DNA of 64,000 nt from the NCBI GenBank assembly GCA_951804985.1, contig OX638131.1, forward strand, positions 43,189,121 through 43,253,120, in the 5' to 3' direction. Position numbers and translations under genes: made by a program. Source of the DNA: Dryomyza anilis. Taxonomy: Eukaryota > Arthropoda > Insecta > Diptera > Dryomyzidae. Every line of letters begins with the position of its first letter. Position 1 is the stretch's first letter. Shown here in pieces: positions 42,955 through 54,927 of this stretch. The notes under the pieces are model-generated. The model was not told where the DNA came from, did no database searches, and worked only from the letters and a program-made list of their open reading frames with translations.

Positions 42955-43995
42955 TATAGTTATGGCGGGTCTGGTACGATAAGTCGATATTTAAAATATC
43001 GAAACCAAAAATACCGAAGACAAAAATGTAGAAAATAAAAATGCCGAAACCTAAAAATGTCGAAAACAAAAATGTCGAAAACCAAAATGTCGAAAGCCAA
43101 AATGTCGAACAAAAAATGTTGAAATCTAAAATGTTGAAAAACAAAATGTCGAAAACTAAAAATGTCGAAATTTAATATGACGAAATCATTTTTTGCCGAA
43201 AAAATGATGGAAAATGTCGAAAAAACTCGAAGATAAAGATATTAGAAAAGAACGAATTCTGATTTTTAGCTACTATAGGATTCATGCGGAGATTTTTAAA
43301 TATGCTGCCTTCAAAATACCATCTTGGAATTTAGCTTCAACACTTGTAAAAAATCAACAAAAATTTCGATTTTTTTTTAAATACTTTTTTAAGGACATGC
43401 AATTCAAAGTTCAAGGATAACGACCATTGGTCATATGTTCATGTTAAGAAGAATTTTCCAAAAGATTGTTTTATTAGTTTTAAAACGAAACCTTATCAAA
43501 GTTTCCAGTATCAAGGGATATTTCAATAGGAACCACCATACAAAAGTTATCATTGACAATTTTTTAACTTTGGTCCGTATCTCTGGAAAAAGTGATATCT
43601 TTGGAAATAGTGGTCGGAAAAAAATGGTGAATGCAGATCCCGATACCCTTCATCAGTTGCCAAAATATCATAGAAATCGAAGAAAGTGAGTTGCAAATCC
43701 TACGAGATTCGGTGTGGACTTGCTCATATAGGATTTGAAATTTGTATTTCAACATTTTGATATTTCGGCATTTTAATTTTCGACATTTTTTGATCCTATA
43801 AAAAAAATGTTTTTGTATTTATAGTTTAAAAAATTTGTCGACATTTTCTAGCTTTAAAATATTTTTCGACATTTTGTGATTCGGCCAAATATTGTTTCGG
43901 CGTTCTAAGGATTTTATAATTTCGACATTTTAAGGTTTCGACATTTTTTTTTATCGATATTTCGGATCCCCATTTGATTTGTCTGCATTTCTTGC
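42955..43995. mobile_element. Foldback-like element with inverted minisatellite arms
   Basis: The left arm (about 42989-43235) is a degenerate roughly 15-bp tandem repeat, AAAATGTCGAAAACC. The right arm (about 43740-43960) carries the complement, TTTCGACATTTTAAGG. About 500 bp of unrelated AT-rich DNA lies between. Long inverted repeats built of short tandem units are the known structure of Drosophila FB elements. The central part is related to 59.9-60.3 kb. Its short open frames have no recognised domain. Confidence 0.65.
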
Positions 43996-44432
43996 TATTC
44001 GGATATTCCATTTAAAATCAACGAAAAAAAAACATTTTAGACATAATTTTCTTTGAAATTAATAACATTTTTGATGAATGTTCTCTAATACTAAACTAAG
44101 AAAATTTTAAATATTTGGACCTCTAGCTTATATGGTTCCAGAAATATGGCAGCTTAAAAGTGAAAATATAGTGAAAAAATCACAAAGGTCGATTTACTTA
44201 AGTTCGTTTGTCTTAAAAAGGATTTTTCATAAAACGTCATTTGAGATATTATTTAAAAAATATTAAGATGCCCCTTAATATGGCATATATGACATATTTA
44301 ATAAGGTACAATATTTGTATACCTATTCAGTTTTATCAGAAGGGGGGAAATCAGTTTGTTCGTTATAAATGATTCTGTGAGACGATTTGCTGAAACCTCG
44401 ACTACAGAAAAAGAAAAGTAAAATCTTGGCAA
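43996..44432. other. AT-rich spacer, no gene
   Basis: GACCTCTAGCTTATATGGTT then CCAGAAATATGGCAG at about 44120 is a diverged repeat of 10670-10715. Nothing else. Confidence 0.5.
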
Positions 44433-44681
44433 ACCTAGAAAAAAATACTATATAAATAATAGTTTTTTACTATTAAAAATAGTCAATAGGATAAATTATT
44501 TTTTTAATCGGAAAATACCATTAAATACTAGAAAATGTCATGACATTGCCATTCAATTTGAATTTGAAAAGATTTATTTTTTTATAAATAATAATTTAAT
44601 AATTAATAATAATAATTTAAATAAATAATTGTCCTATTGACCAATTTTAATGGGATTTGGGGGAATTTTTTTCTGGGTGTA
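44433..44681 (-). mobile_element. MITE-like element, family M, minus orientation
   Basis: On the minus strand it begins TACACCCAGAAAAAAATTCC and runs AATCCCATTAAAATTGGTCA then ATAGGACAATTATT, matching 13178-13401. The other end (CCTAGAAAAAAATA) is decayed. Confidence 0.7.
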
Positions 44682-46064
44682 TCAAAAAAGAAATGGAATT
44701 TGTTGCGAATTTAAAATGTTCAGGCAAGTGTTTTGAATTAAATTTAAATTTTGTAAATATAACTGGTCGTCTTTATCAATTTCCAATTTTGCATGCAGAA
44801 GTCACTCATTGGAAATCATTGAATATTTTTTACTTTGTGTCATTATATTGCATTTTACTTTATGCCCAATGTCAAATTTAAAAGCAGAAATTCTGATTCT
44901 ATGTTAAGTGCACGTCTCGGAGACTTTTGTTACCTTGAAACTTTCAAGGTTCGATCTCTTAGCTTTCACTACTACAAATTTTAAAATTTGTCGTACATTC
45001 ACATTTTATCCCAACCCTACAAACCATTTGACGATAATTTTTGAATTCGATAAAATGAAGATTAATTTACGATATGAAACTCAAAATATTTTGAAATTAA
45101 ATTGTATGTTTTTTGAAATTATTGTCAAAAAGAAAATGTTCTGAACAAATTAAATTTGTTTATCGAATATAAACACTTTTTCGATATCAACTCGATATCT
45201 ATATCGACAAAAATAACGATATCGTTCTAGATAGGTTCGTATTTATCGAAAACCCTATCATTCTCGTATCATTTTAGATTATCGAAAACGATAATTTGGG
45301 CATAAAAAATGATTACGTTTCGATATCGTAAAAATATCGTTTGGTTTGCTGGGAAGATACGATATTTAAACATTTATCACAACTATAACGCAATATTTTA
45401 CGATGCCATCTTCGTTTTTGGATTTTTGTTTAATTTCGTTACTGATACACTCATTCATCGAGATATTACTATTTTTGGAGCACTATATATCATACAGGAC
45501 TCCTAGTTCATAAGTTTATCTAGTACTTATGATAGTTCTATTAATTTGTACAAAATTAGTAACTGAATACTGAGTGTTTTGTGTTAAAAATAACGATTGA
45601 GGTTTATTTTTAATATTAATTTATAATTTATATCGTTTTATATGTGTTTCAAAACGATTTTACACCGATTGTTTGAGTATTTTTTCGAATATTATGATCT
45701 AAAATAATCCAGAGTTCGTTATTTATTCGTGAGTAGGGTTTGTCGATACCGGACTGTTTATCCCGGATTTTAGGAATTTTATAATACAATACTCAAAATC
45801 CCGGTATTATTCTTGGGATTTCGGTAAGATCAAAAAAACTTAATTTTACATTTTGGGATTATTTTGAAACTTTAATTAGTCAAATCCTTGGTGCATTGGA
45901 TAATGCGAGACGTATTGTTTCATATTGAAATTTGGCGTGGAGGACTGCCAATATCAACAATTTGAAAAATTCATTATAGTTACTTTCGGTATTAAACCGT
46001 AGTTACAATAAAACGTAAAATTAACATAAAATAAAAAATGCTAAAACTTTGAATACAAAAATAA
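44682..46064. other. AT-rich spacer including a CGATA-rich patch
   Basis: 45160-45345 has about a dozen CGATA/TATCG words (TTCGATATC, CTCGATATC, ATATCGAC, ACGATATCG, TTATCGAAA, AACGATAA, TTTCGATATCG). Density is comparable to 18083-18160. The origin could be an old repeat, because similar words occur at 15.7-18.0 kb. No gene. Confidence 0.45.
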
Positions 46065-47110
46065 CACAGCACAACAAAAAAAAATTATCCGCGATCTATA
46101 TATGATTTTTCGATGGATGTCAAGTTTCTATCACTACATCATACTCAGTTATTTCATATTGCCTCAAGTTTATGAGTTATTACGTAAAACAAGTATATGG
46201 CAATTCTCGCAGATTTGAGTTTTCGATCACATTTCTCTGATTATGATCAGTCAAACGCAAACAATATGAATTTTAAGGTGTACCTATTATGTGTTGCATA
46301 TCATCTGTGATTTTCATAATGAATCAAACTTGATCTATAATTCTATACTTCCTCTTACTTTGTTTTTGCAAATCACTGTTTAAGTCCTGAGCTTAAAGTG
46401 AAATTCACAAATTCGTTTGAAAAATGTGTCTACCTTTTTTTGTTCGATATGAACATATTATATTTTATTTTAAAAGTATGAATTAGTATGAATCATTTGA
46501 CTTTATTTAAGGATACAGAGGAAAACCCTTGTAAAGTAATACATTTATGCAAATGGTTTAAGTTTTTGTTGAATTTCTATGAATAATTGATGGAGAAAAA
46601 AATTATATTGAGCACCATAAAAGAAAACTTAAATCAAAAATCGTAAACCTGAATTTGTATTTAATCTGAAGACTTAAAGAGTGATTTATAAAATCAAACT
46701 AAGAGCAATCATTCAATTATGGATCTAGTTTCACATATAATATATAATTTTATTGAATTATGAAAACTTTATATGTTATGCGATAAATAATAGGTACACC
46801 TCAAAATTAATATTTTTTGTGTTTGACTGGTCATAACTTCGTTCAGATTAATCCGAATTTCAAGTAGCTTATTTCAGAGAAATATATTAAAGAAATTGGA
46901 TCGATAACTCAAATCTGTAAAATGTTAAAGTCCCAAATATGTAGAAAAACATGAAAATTGCAATATATTTCTATTACGTAATAACTCAAAAACTTGAGAC
47001 AATTTCAAAAAAACTAAGTATGAGGTAGTTACTAGAATCTTTAAACTCATCGGAAAATCATACTTAGATCGTGGATAATTAAAAAAGGTCTCCATTTGTT
47101 GTCTAGTGCA
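46065..47110. mobile_element. Large foldback-type element with diverged long inverted arms
   Basis: Left arm about 46075-46320 (TTATCCGCGATCTATATATG, AAGTTTATGAGTTATTACGT, CAGTCAAACGCAAACAATAT, AAGGTGTACCTATTAT). The right arm, about 46770-47090, read on the minus strand gives TTATCCACGATCTAAGTATG, AAGTTTTTGAGTTATTACGT, CAGTCAAACACAAAAAATAT, GAGGTGTACCTATTAT. The left arm has internal deletions. Total about 1 kb, with a roughly 430-bp centre that encodes nothing recognisable. Confidence 0.7.
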
Positions 47111-47308
47111 ATTGATGAAATAATAAGGATCACTTTTATTGTTTATTCCATTTGTTCTATATTTAAGCTATAAATATACTCTTAGTTTCAGAAATTCAAC
47201 TAATTAATTCCAAAAAAATGTCAACTACGACCGAAATATTCAAATTGCTGAAATCTTTGATATTACAGTGAATTTGAAACTTAAATATTTGATCTAAATA
47301 TGTGAATA
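47111..47308. other. AT-rich spacer
   Basis: No gene. The left target-site copy of the next SINE, AAATATGTGAATA, is at 47296-47308. Confidence 0.6.
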
Positions 47309-47619
47309 ATAACAATAATAGTTTGGCGCTACAGTCCTGTACAGAACTTCGGCCGAGCTCTCTCACCATTTTGAGCTGTGCGTGTTATATTTGTACTCAA
47401 ATTGGTGGGACCTACAGTTTATTGCCGAATCCGAACGGCGGGTGAGAGCTTTTCATAGGCAATGGTTTTACTCTCGTAGGTTTGCCGTTTACTGACGAGA
47501 GGTAGCGCGGTATAGAAAAATGTTTCTATGAAAAGATGTTGTTAGCCGCAGTCCAGGCTTGAACCGGGGACCTTTCGACTCGCAGTCCAACGCACTATCC
47601 ACTGAGCTACCGCGGCAAC
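47309..47619 (-). mobile_element. tRNA-derived SINE, full length with 13-bp target duplication
   Basis: AAATATGTGAATA at 47296-47308 and 47620-47632 flanks a 311-bp SINE on the minus strand. The head is GCCGCGGTAGCTCAGTGGAT with B box GGTTCAAGCC, and the tail is AACTATTATTGTTATT. It shares about the whole body with 39752-40058. It is one of the youngest-looking insertions in the window. Confidence 0.93.
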
Positions 47620-47632
47620 AAATATGTGAATA

Positions 47633-50218
47633 TAAAATTCTATTCCATTAACGGTAAAAATAATACAAATTTTGATTTTATATTATTTTCTATTATTTCT
47701 AGTAAGAAACATAAACAAACAATTTTTTTTACTCAAACATTTTTATACGGTTTAGAATTTCTGGAACAAAGTGTATATATACAAATAAAGTACATTATCT
47801 CAGCTATTTTTTTAAATAATTCTATTAAATTTTTTGTTTTGTCCATTTTTACCTCAGAATGCACTCCCGTTTTCTGTTCCGTCCGGAACGATCACTATTG
47901 AATATATATCATTTGAACTAGTGTATATAATTTTAAAAATGTTTACAACCCTAGACAAAATTTCCAGTATTTTCTGGAAAACACACAGATAAATGAAATA
48001 TTTTGTCAATTGTTGTGGAATTTTTATGACAGTATCACGGCACATTTTGGAATCGGGCAGATAATAGGAAGCTTCTGCTACAAACTCTGTCTGCTTGAAA
48101 TCATTTGAAAAAAATTGTCTGGAGAAGATAATTTTAAATACTACTTGTTCAAACCTGTTCTGAGTTACTTAATCAATTTCCCTTCGACATATTAACGAAT
48201 ATCCTGTCTGGAATCCCTAGGAAATGGCCATATTATTTTTGATATTGTTATATTATTATTGACTAATCCTGCTTGTAGACCTTATAAACACATTTAATAC
48301 CATATCATTTTTATTTACCTAAATATTAATTTCAAACAATACAATAAGCCTTTTGCAATACAAATAAACATTTATTATACGATCGGACAAACTAACAAAC
48401 AAAATATAAAGAAAAACCTTCAACTCCAAACAAAAGTTAACTGTATGATGCGATAAAGTTATCAAAAGAATCATACAGAAAGAACCCACAAAAGGTGTAG
48501 CATAAATGGCACAAAGCCAACAAACAGGAGGAATCTTTGTGAACAATCGAGATATTATAGCGTTGCAAAGTACCATTGTTGTCCTGATCTCGAGGACTGT
48601 CGGCATATGCCACGTGGTGCAGACAATGCCCTGATGGAAAGGTGTCTGTTATAGGGGACGCTTGTAGTACTCAGGCCATTTGACTTGACTGACAATGGCC
48701 AACAAAGGCAATAACAAAATAATTTTAAGGATACCACGATTGTTAATGAACACAATGATAAAGATGTGTTGCCAAACAGACAAACAGACATTGTTCGGAT
48801 CTGTCATTTGGGTTCAATTAAAAGAATATTATTCACATTCAAGTACCAAAGATGATCGTGAGAATAAATGGAAAATCGTAGATCTTTTTTTTTCTTTTGT
48901 CGCAGTATGTGCTCCACCCGAAAACTCGATATGTTCTAACAGTTGGACACATTGTAGCGCCGATTTAGCTGTTGTAATGAGATACCATTCTTAGATTAAT
49001 GAAATGCGGTCCCGAATTTACGATATACTTATATAAAAAAAAGAGTTTGTTTCGATTGCCACAAGATAATGCGATTATCTAGATGTTATCTGCCAAAATG
49101 CGCTGGCCATTAGATATAAAGACCAATTGATTTATGTAACTAATTCAATTTAAGCTGGTATTTGTTTAAAAAGAATGTTCCAGCGAAGCACCGCATGTGG
49201 CCATTGGACCCGGTGGTTTCCACGCTGCATGAGTATCAATTATTATATTTATCAATATTTTATATGCGTGCATTTTTCATCAATTCAAAACCTCAATTTT
49301 ATGAATAAAATATAAAGTTCCACCTCTTGTATCCTGTTTTATGTCTTTTGGTGTTCCTTGTTCTTCTGGGTCCCTGCTGTTTTCCGTGTTTTCACTGTAA
49401 GCGCCATCAGCAGCGAAAGTAAATTCAGTTTTCTTTCTGTATTTTATTTTTTATATCTATTTTTTTGTTTTGTTTTGTTTGTGTTTATAGTTTGAAAAAT
49501 GCGTTTCACTCGTCGAAACAGTTTCGATTTGAATTAACACAGCATGAAACTACAATTTAAATGCAATCATGAAGCATTTAAGTCAATCGTAATTGCAACA
49601 TAAAGTAGATGCTCGTGCGATCAAAGCACATAAGCCGCGCATCATTACAATGTAGGAGCGAACTATGCTAACAAGGTGCTGAAACTTATCGGACATGTTT
49701 TATATACCTACATACACTGCGAGAATATCCTTGTTAAATTAAATCGATTAAATCGAGCGAATTTAAAAAAAATCGGTATTTCGCTCAGGAGTTGACCCTA
49801 CTCATGAAATCGTAGTTTTTATCGTGGAATAGAATGATGTGTTAAAGGGAAGGATGGTAGATTGAGTAGTGTCGGTGGATGTTTGTATTTTCCAATATCA
49901 AAAATTTCTCGAAAAAACAGACGTAGCGAGATTGTTCCACAAACGTATCTTGCGACTGAAGAAGCAATTTTCTATGTAATGTGTAGTTCTGTTGAGAGCC
50001 GAGTCAATTACGAATGCGTAGACTTGATTCAATTCCGGAGTAGAGTAACGGTTCATCAGAGAATCAATAGCAGTTCGGTTGCCAGTTTCTTGTCAACAAT
50101 TATGGATACATGCAGAAGTAAATAAACGTCAAAAATTTTCACAAGTCGAAAACAATAAGAAGTTCATTAATTAAGTTACATTGCGAAATAAATATACAAA
50201 TATTAATGAAATAATATA
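47633..50218. other. Spacer with a family-C repeat fragment and a nonrepetitive stretch
   Basis: 47850-48240 matches dispersed repeat family C: GTTCCGTCCGGAACGATCAC near 47876 and TCCCTAGGAAATGGCCATA near 48212, collinear with 59630-59840. 48400-49000 and 49600-50120 look low-copy and slightly GC-richer, but no frame resembles a known protein. Confidence 0.45.
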
Positions 50219-50282
50219 ACAACCTCATGATCACCAACTTGGAGGTTGCAATAACCTCATGTTCACCGTTTTGGAGGTTGCC
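50219..50282 (+). repeat. Two-copy 32-bp repeat, each unit an AACCTC...GAGGTT hairpin
   Basis: ATAACCTCATGATCACCAAC then TTGGAGGTTGCA, followed by ATAACCTCATGTTCACCGTT then TTGGAGGTTGCC. A further GAGGTTGTTGCAAC follows at about 50300. Each unit can form a small stem-loop. Function unknown. Confidence 0.75.
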
Positions 50283-50633
50283 AGAACCGAATTAAGAGGT
50301 TGTTGCAACTACTATATCAATTGTTGCCACAACCGAATGATTCGGTAGGGCAATTTAGTTGGCAACGCAACAAATCAGTTTCCTGTGTCTACTTGTAATA
50401 TTATCAAATTAATTTTAAACTATTCGAAATTGGACCATACGAACAGCAGTTAGCAGTTGAGAGAACCGAATCAGTTGGCGCAATAAATTTCTATTATGTG
50501 TGAATTAAGTACTAATAAATGCCCAATTTCGAAATGGGAGTTATAAGTGTTTGTTTAATATGGAAATGTTCCTCAAAATAATGGGAATTATAGCCATATT
50601 GGACTCGGACATAGAACCTATTTTAAGATTTTT
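50283..50633. other. Spacer, no gene
   Basis: CAACCGAATGATTCGGTAG at about 50331 is another small inverted repeat. No coding region is supported. Confidence 0.5.
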
Positions 50634-51364
50634 TATACCCTACACTAAGAGTGAAAGGGTATATTCAGTTTGGTACGCCGTTTGTAACACCCAGAAGGAA
50701 GCATCTCCGGTATGGAAAAGTATATATATTCTTGATCAGCATGACCTCCTGAGTCGATTTAGCGATGTCCGTCTGTCCGTCTGTCTGTCCGTCTGTCTGT
50801 CTGTCCGTCTATCTGTCTGTTGAAATCCCTAAGACTTTTAAAATTGAAGAGCTAGATAAATGAAACTTATAACTTAGATTACTAATATACCTACGCTGTA
50901 TGTGCGAAAAAATTGGCGAGATCGGTCCATTGTGACCTATGATCCGACCACTTATGTTCAAATACCTCATATAAAATTTACATATACAGATCAATTTTAC
51001 TGTATACGTGCTTAGGTAAACTTTTTTGGTCAAATATATATTGACATCATGCTCAAATACATGATAATAATGTTTTCCGGCGAAAAGACTTGTGGTTCAC
51101 CAAAAAAGAAATCGAAATTCGGTACACCTACCCATATGTAAATATGGGTATCAAATGAATGGAAATTCTTCAGCGATTGAATGTTTGTAGTTATTTTCAG
51201 GATTCGTATACCCTGGTGACCTATATATCACTTTTAACGGTAACCACACATATGTGTAGGGTATTTATAGTCGGCTTAGACCGACTATAATTTTGATAAT
51301 CCTAACTATCATAATTACACCTACTTTAAAATTTCCCATGTGATCTAACCTTCCCAACTGGTTA
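50634..51364 (+). mobile_element. Mini-me-like element, B type, full-length copy
   Basis: Start hairpin TATACCCTACACTAAGAG ... AAAGGGTATA, the TATATATATTCTTGATCAGC core, and (GTCY)n at about 50769-50820 (TCCGTCTGTCCGTCTGTCTG). The 3' end is TATAGTCGGCTTAGACCGAC then TTCCCAACTGGTTA. It is the best-preserved B copy in the window. Confidence 0.87.
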
Positions 51365-51625
51365 GTCTTCGTGTAGGTCTTCTAAAACTGCAGAGTAGAA
51401 ATAGAAGGCAAATAGTATAATTTCTCTAATATCAATAAAATGGTACTAAAATTCACTAAATTATCAGCACACTCAGAAATTTATGACAGAAAAATGTTTA
51501 ACACTCGTATTAAATACACATGACAAATTTTTCTACAGAAAACAAAAACAAGTTTTAAAAATTAACAAGATATTTTTTACATGTTCGGAAAAAATGTTCG
51601 TCTTCAAAGAATTAAATTCGTCAAC
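51365..51625. other. AT-rich spacer
   Basis: Nothing recognised. Confidence 0.6.
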
Positions 51626-51842
51626 TTAGGCCGAGCTCTCTCACCATTTTGAGCTGTGCGTGTTATATTTGTACTCAAAGTGGTGGGACCTACAGTTTAT
51701 TGCCGAATCCGAACGGCGGGCGAGAGCTTTTCATAGGCAATGTTTTACTCTCGTAGGTTTGCCATATACTGCCGAGAGATAGCGCGGTAAAGAAAAATGT
51801 TTCTATGAAAAGATGTTGCGACCTTTCGGCTCGCAGTCCATC
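51626..51842 (-). mobile_element. tRNA-derived SINE fragment with deleted head
   Basis: Body of the main SINE family on the minus strand, from AACTTAGGCCGAGCTCTC to AAAAGATGTTGCGACCTTTC. The T-arm/B-box part is missing: GTTG joins directly to CGACCTTTCGGCTCGCAGTC. Confidence 0.75.
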
Positions 51843-51961
51843 GAATAATAGTTTGGCAATACAGTTCTATAAGAACTTAGGCCGAGCTCTCTCACCATTT
51901 TGAGCTGTGCGTGTTATATTTGTACTCAAATTGATGGGACCTACAGTTTATTGCCGAATCG
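51843..51961 (-). mobile_element. tRNA-derived SINE fragment, distal body
   Basis: AATAATAGTTTGGCAATACA starts a second fragment that repeats the distal 115 bp of the SINE body and stops at TTGCCGAATCGGG. It abuts the preceding fragment, so the two form a truncated tandem pair. Confidence 0.75.
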
Positions 51962-53968
51962 GGATCATGTATCTTCTTTTAATGATATGGTTAAAAGTTA
52001 TAAATCTCTATTAAAAATAAAACTTTTTTGAAAATTTAAACAAGTCAAAATGTTTATTTTTGTATATGATATATTTAAGAACATACATGGTACTGCACAA
52101 AAATGCATACAAATTATTTTCACAAAATAAAATATTTTGTATTAACAAAATGTGTTATATTGTTGTCGAGTAATAATATATTTCCAAGAAGACTTAATTC
52201 AACATTTATGTAAGGACTAATATTGGTTATTATTTGCCCTACACTTCAGAAAAGGTCCATGTTCGGGTATTTTATTGTTTTAAGAGACGAATATTTTCTC
52301 CAAAGACATTATGATCGATTTCTGACTTCTTCTACTTGTTATAACTCCTTAACGATATTTAATAGGAGAAATCCATTAAAAATAGTGGCAAAATTTAAGA
52401 TACAAACTTACAATATTCTCCTTACAGTCAGAAACGCACAACGAACAATCCCGCTATAAAGTGAGGAAATACATTGGATATCGTTTGAATCTTTTTGGAC
52501 CTCATAGCGTCTAAACCAGAAGTGAAGGAGTTTAAGTTTATACTTCATTTTTGATCCACTGACCATGTAAATCAAGTATTATCAACCCAAGTAAATTTTA
52601 TTAATTATTGTTGTATAGGATATAATAAAAAATAATTAATTGATTACCAAATTTCGTTTCATTTAATATTTCTATATTGGGAAAAACAATGGGAACATGT
52701 TAATATAACGAGAGAATTAATGTTAATTTAACACGGTTTATAATGTAATTTGCACATCATGATACTGTGGCGTAGTTACATTATATACTTCTTTTATTTA
52801 AAATGTCTACCTCTAATATTTTATTTTAAATTTTGTTAATTATTTTTTTTTAAATTTTGATTTTATTTTCATTCTAAAATTTTCATTTTTATGAATTTTT
52901 ATGAATTTCTACCTTTAATATTTTATTTTAAATTTTGTTAATTATTATTTTTTTTAAATTGTTATAAAAATTATTTAATTGAATTTTTTAATAAATAGTT
53001 AAATATATAAAACCACATTTTTAACTATAATACTATTGAATTAACAGTACAGAAAGGTAAAACAACACGATGAATCATGTCAATTGCAATTTTAATTTAA
53101 CAAGACATCGAGTTATTCTAACAAGTTATCAAATGTTAATCTAACATTATACAACTGTCACATTAAAAATATAGCATTGAGAATCAAACCGATAATGCAT
53201 GTTCATTTAACAGTTTGTACTGTTAATAATTAACATTAGGAAATCATGTTAAATTCCTATATCTTGTAAAAAATTAACACTATGAATCTGTTTGAAAAAA
53301 ACAACATGAAATCTGTTTAATTTCTGTTTAAATTTACATGATTTTTTTCCCTGAGTGTAATACTTATTCATTATAATAATTATATATACTAGTTACTTTT
53401 TTTTGACAAACAACAGTCAAGAGATGGGCACGCGAGATCAAGCGTGATTGTGATTGAAACTTAATTTACTCACGTGATTGAGAGTGAGTGTGAGTTGAAC
53501 AAAAAATCCAGTAAGTGTTTGTGAGTTATTAAACAATTTCTTTTGTGAGCGTGAGTAAACGTGAGTCAAAACTCACAGACATGCTCATCTCTAATACAGT
53601 CCATATACTTCTTGATTCCTTCTGGTTTTTTACACCAAATATGAAAAATTAAAAAAAAACAAAGTTAATATGAAATAGAACTTTATTTTTGTATACAAAA
53701 GTTAAATGCCATTATCAAATGATATAGATTTTATATTTATATTATTGTATGTTTTCTTTTCGTATTTGTACCAAAATTCATTGGTGTACTCTTATCGGTT
53801 CAGTTTTAATTACAAATGTCAAAGTAAATTGAAATTCGTTTATAAGATCTGATTTGATTTTTTATTTAAAAAAAAAATCAAATAAATCTGAAAATAATTA
53901 CTTGAAATCACATTTTTATTTACAACTCAGGAATCAATACGACTACATCTATGATATTGAATACATAT
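51962..53968. other. Very AT-rich stretch, no gene
   Basis: 52690-53360 has recurrent TTAACA/TGTTAA words and ends TTTTTTTCCCTGAGTGTAAT, like the terminal repeat of the MITE at 11863-12251. It is perhaps a diverged relative with an unclear left end. 53430-53600 has a GTGAGT-rich repeat (TGATTGAGAGTGAGTGTGAG). No coding region. Confidence 0.45.
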
Positions 53969-54501
53969 TGTTACGAAAAGATGTAATTTGCCCCACAGTG
54001 CAAGCATTCAGCAATAATAAATGAGACGCAAGACAAATCAGCGCACTAAGCATGTGTTAGAAAGAGACGGAAGATCATTCAGCGCACTGAGGCAGTGTGC
54101 GAGAAAGAGATGGAAGATCAGCGCATTAAAACACATGAGTGCGAATGAGATGCCAATAGCATGCGTCATTCACGAAACGAGTAGAATGTTCTCGAAACAA
54201 GTCGAAGCTTGTCGAAACGTGTCGAACTGATGCATGCAGTATTTAAGGAAGCCGCATCTGAGGTACAGCACTTCAGTAGTGATTGTAAAGTGGTCGAGTG
54301 CATCTCGTGTGATAAATGTCAAGTTAAATTGTGGACATGCAGCAGTTGTTAGAATTTGTTATTAATAAAGTTGTTTATTAAAGTGAATTAATAAAGTTAA
54401 TTGTTATAATTTAAACCAAACATAAGAGTGTTTTTATTTTGTACACAATCCAGCGATACGAACTCGTAGAACAGTTTTCCGTAGACTGAATTTTCGTAAC
54501 A
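53969..54501 (+). mobile_element. Solo LTR of an LTR retrotransposon
   Basis: A 533-bp unit beginning TGTTACGAAAA and ending TTTTCGTAACA (TG...CA with an 11-bp terminal inversion), flanked on both sides by ATAT (53965-53968 and 54502-54505). A TATTTAA box at about 54241 and AATAAAG signals at about 54365-54400 give the plus orientation. Three copies of CAGCGCA (54039, 54080 and 54119) mark internal units of about 40 bp. No internal coding region, primer-binding site or second LTR adjoins it, so it is a recombination-derived solo LTR. The 4-bp duplication suits a gypsy-type element, but the family is not assigned. Confidence 0.85.
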
Positions 54502-54927
54502 ATATGTTAAAAATAAAATCAGCAATTACATATATTTTTTGAATATTTTAAAAACATGGATTTTTAAGAAACATAATCCCAAAATATTACTAATTTTATA
54601 TGGACCTTTAGTCTTTGAAAGCACAAATGAAATCATGTGTCATATTAAATTCATCTTAATACCTCTCAAATTGACCTTGTATATGAACTGCTTTTAAGGT
54701 AAACGTAATGTAAGAAATCCACCTTAATGATTTTTTAACTGGTTTTTTTAAAGCCGCCATATTTCGGAAACTGTTTTTTTCTAATCTTTCTTAGTTTAGT
54801 ATGAACGAACATTCATGCAAAATTTTATCAATTTCAAAGAGGATAACGTGTAAAATTATAATTTTTTCGTTAATTTAAAATGCAATATCCCAAAAGTTAC
54901 TTTTGTATGACTGTTCAATTTGAGATT
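54502..54927. other. AT-rich spacer, no gene
   Basis: CCACCTTAATGATTTTTTAAC at about 54720 is a relative of 13443. Nothing else. Confidence 0.5.
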
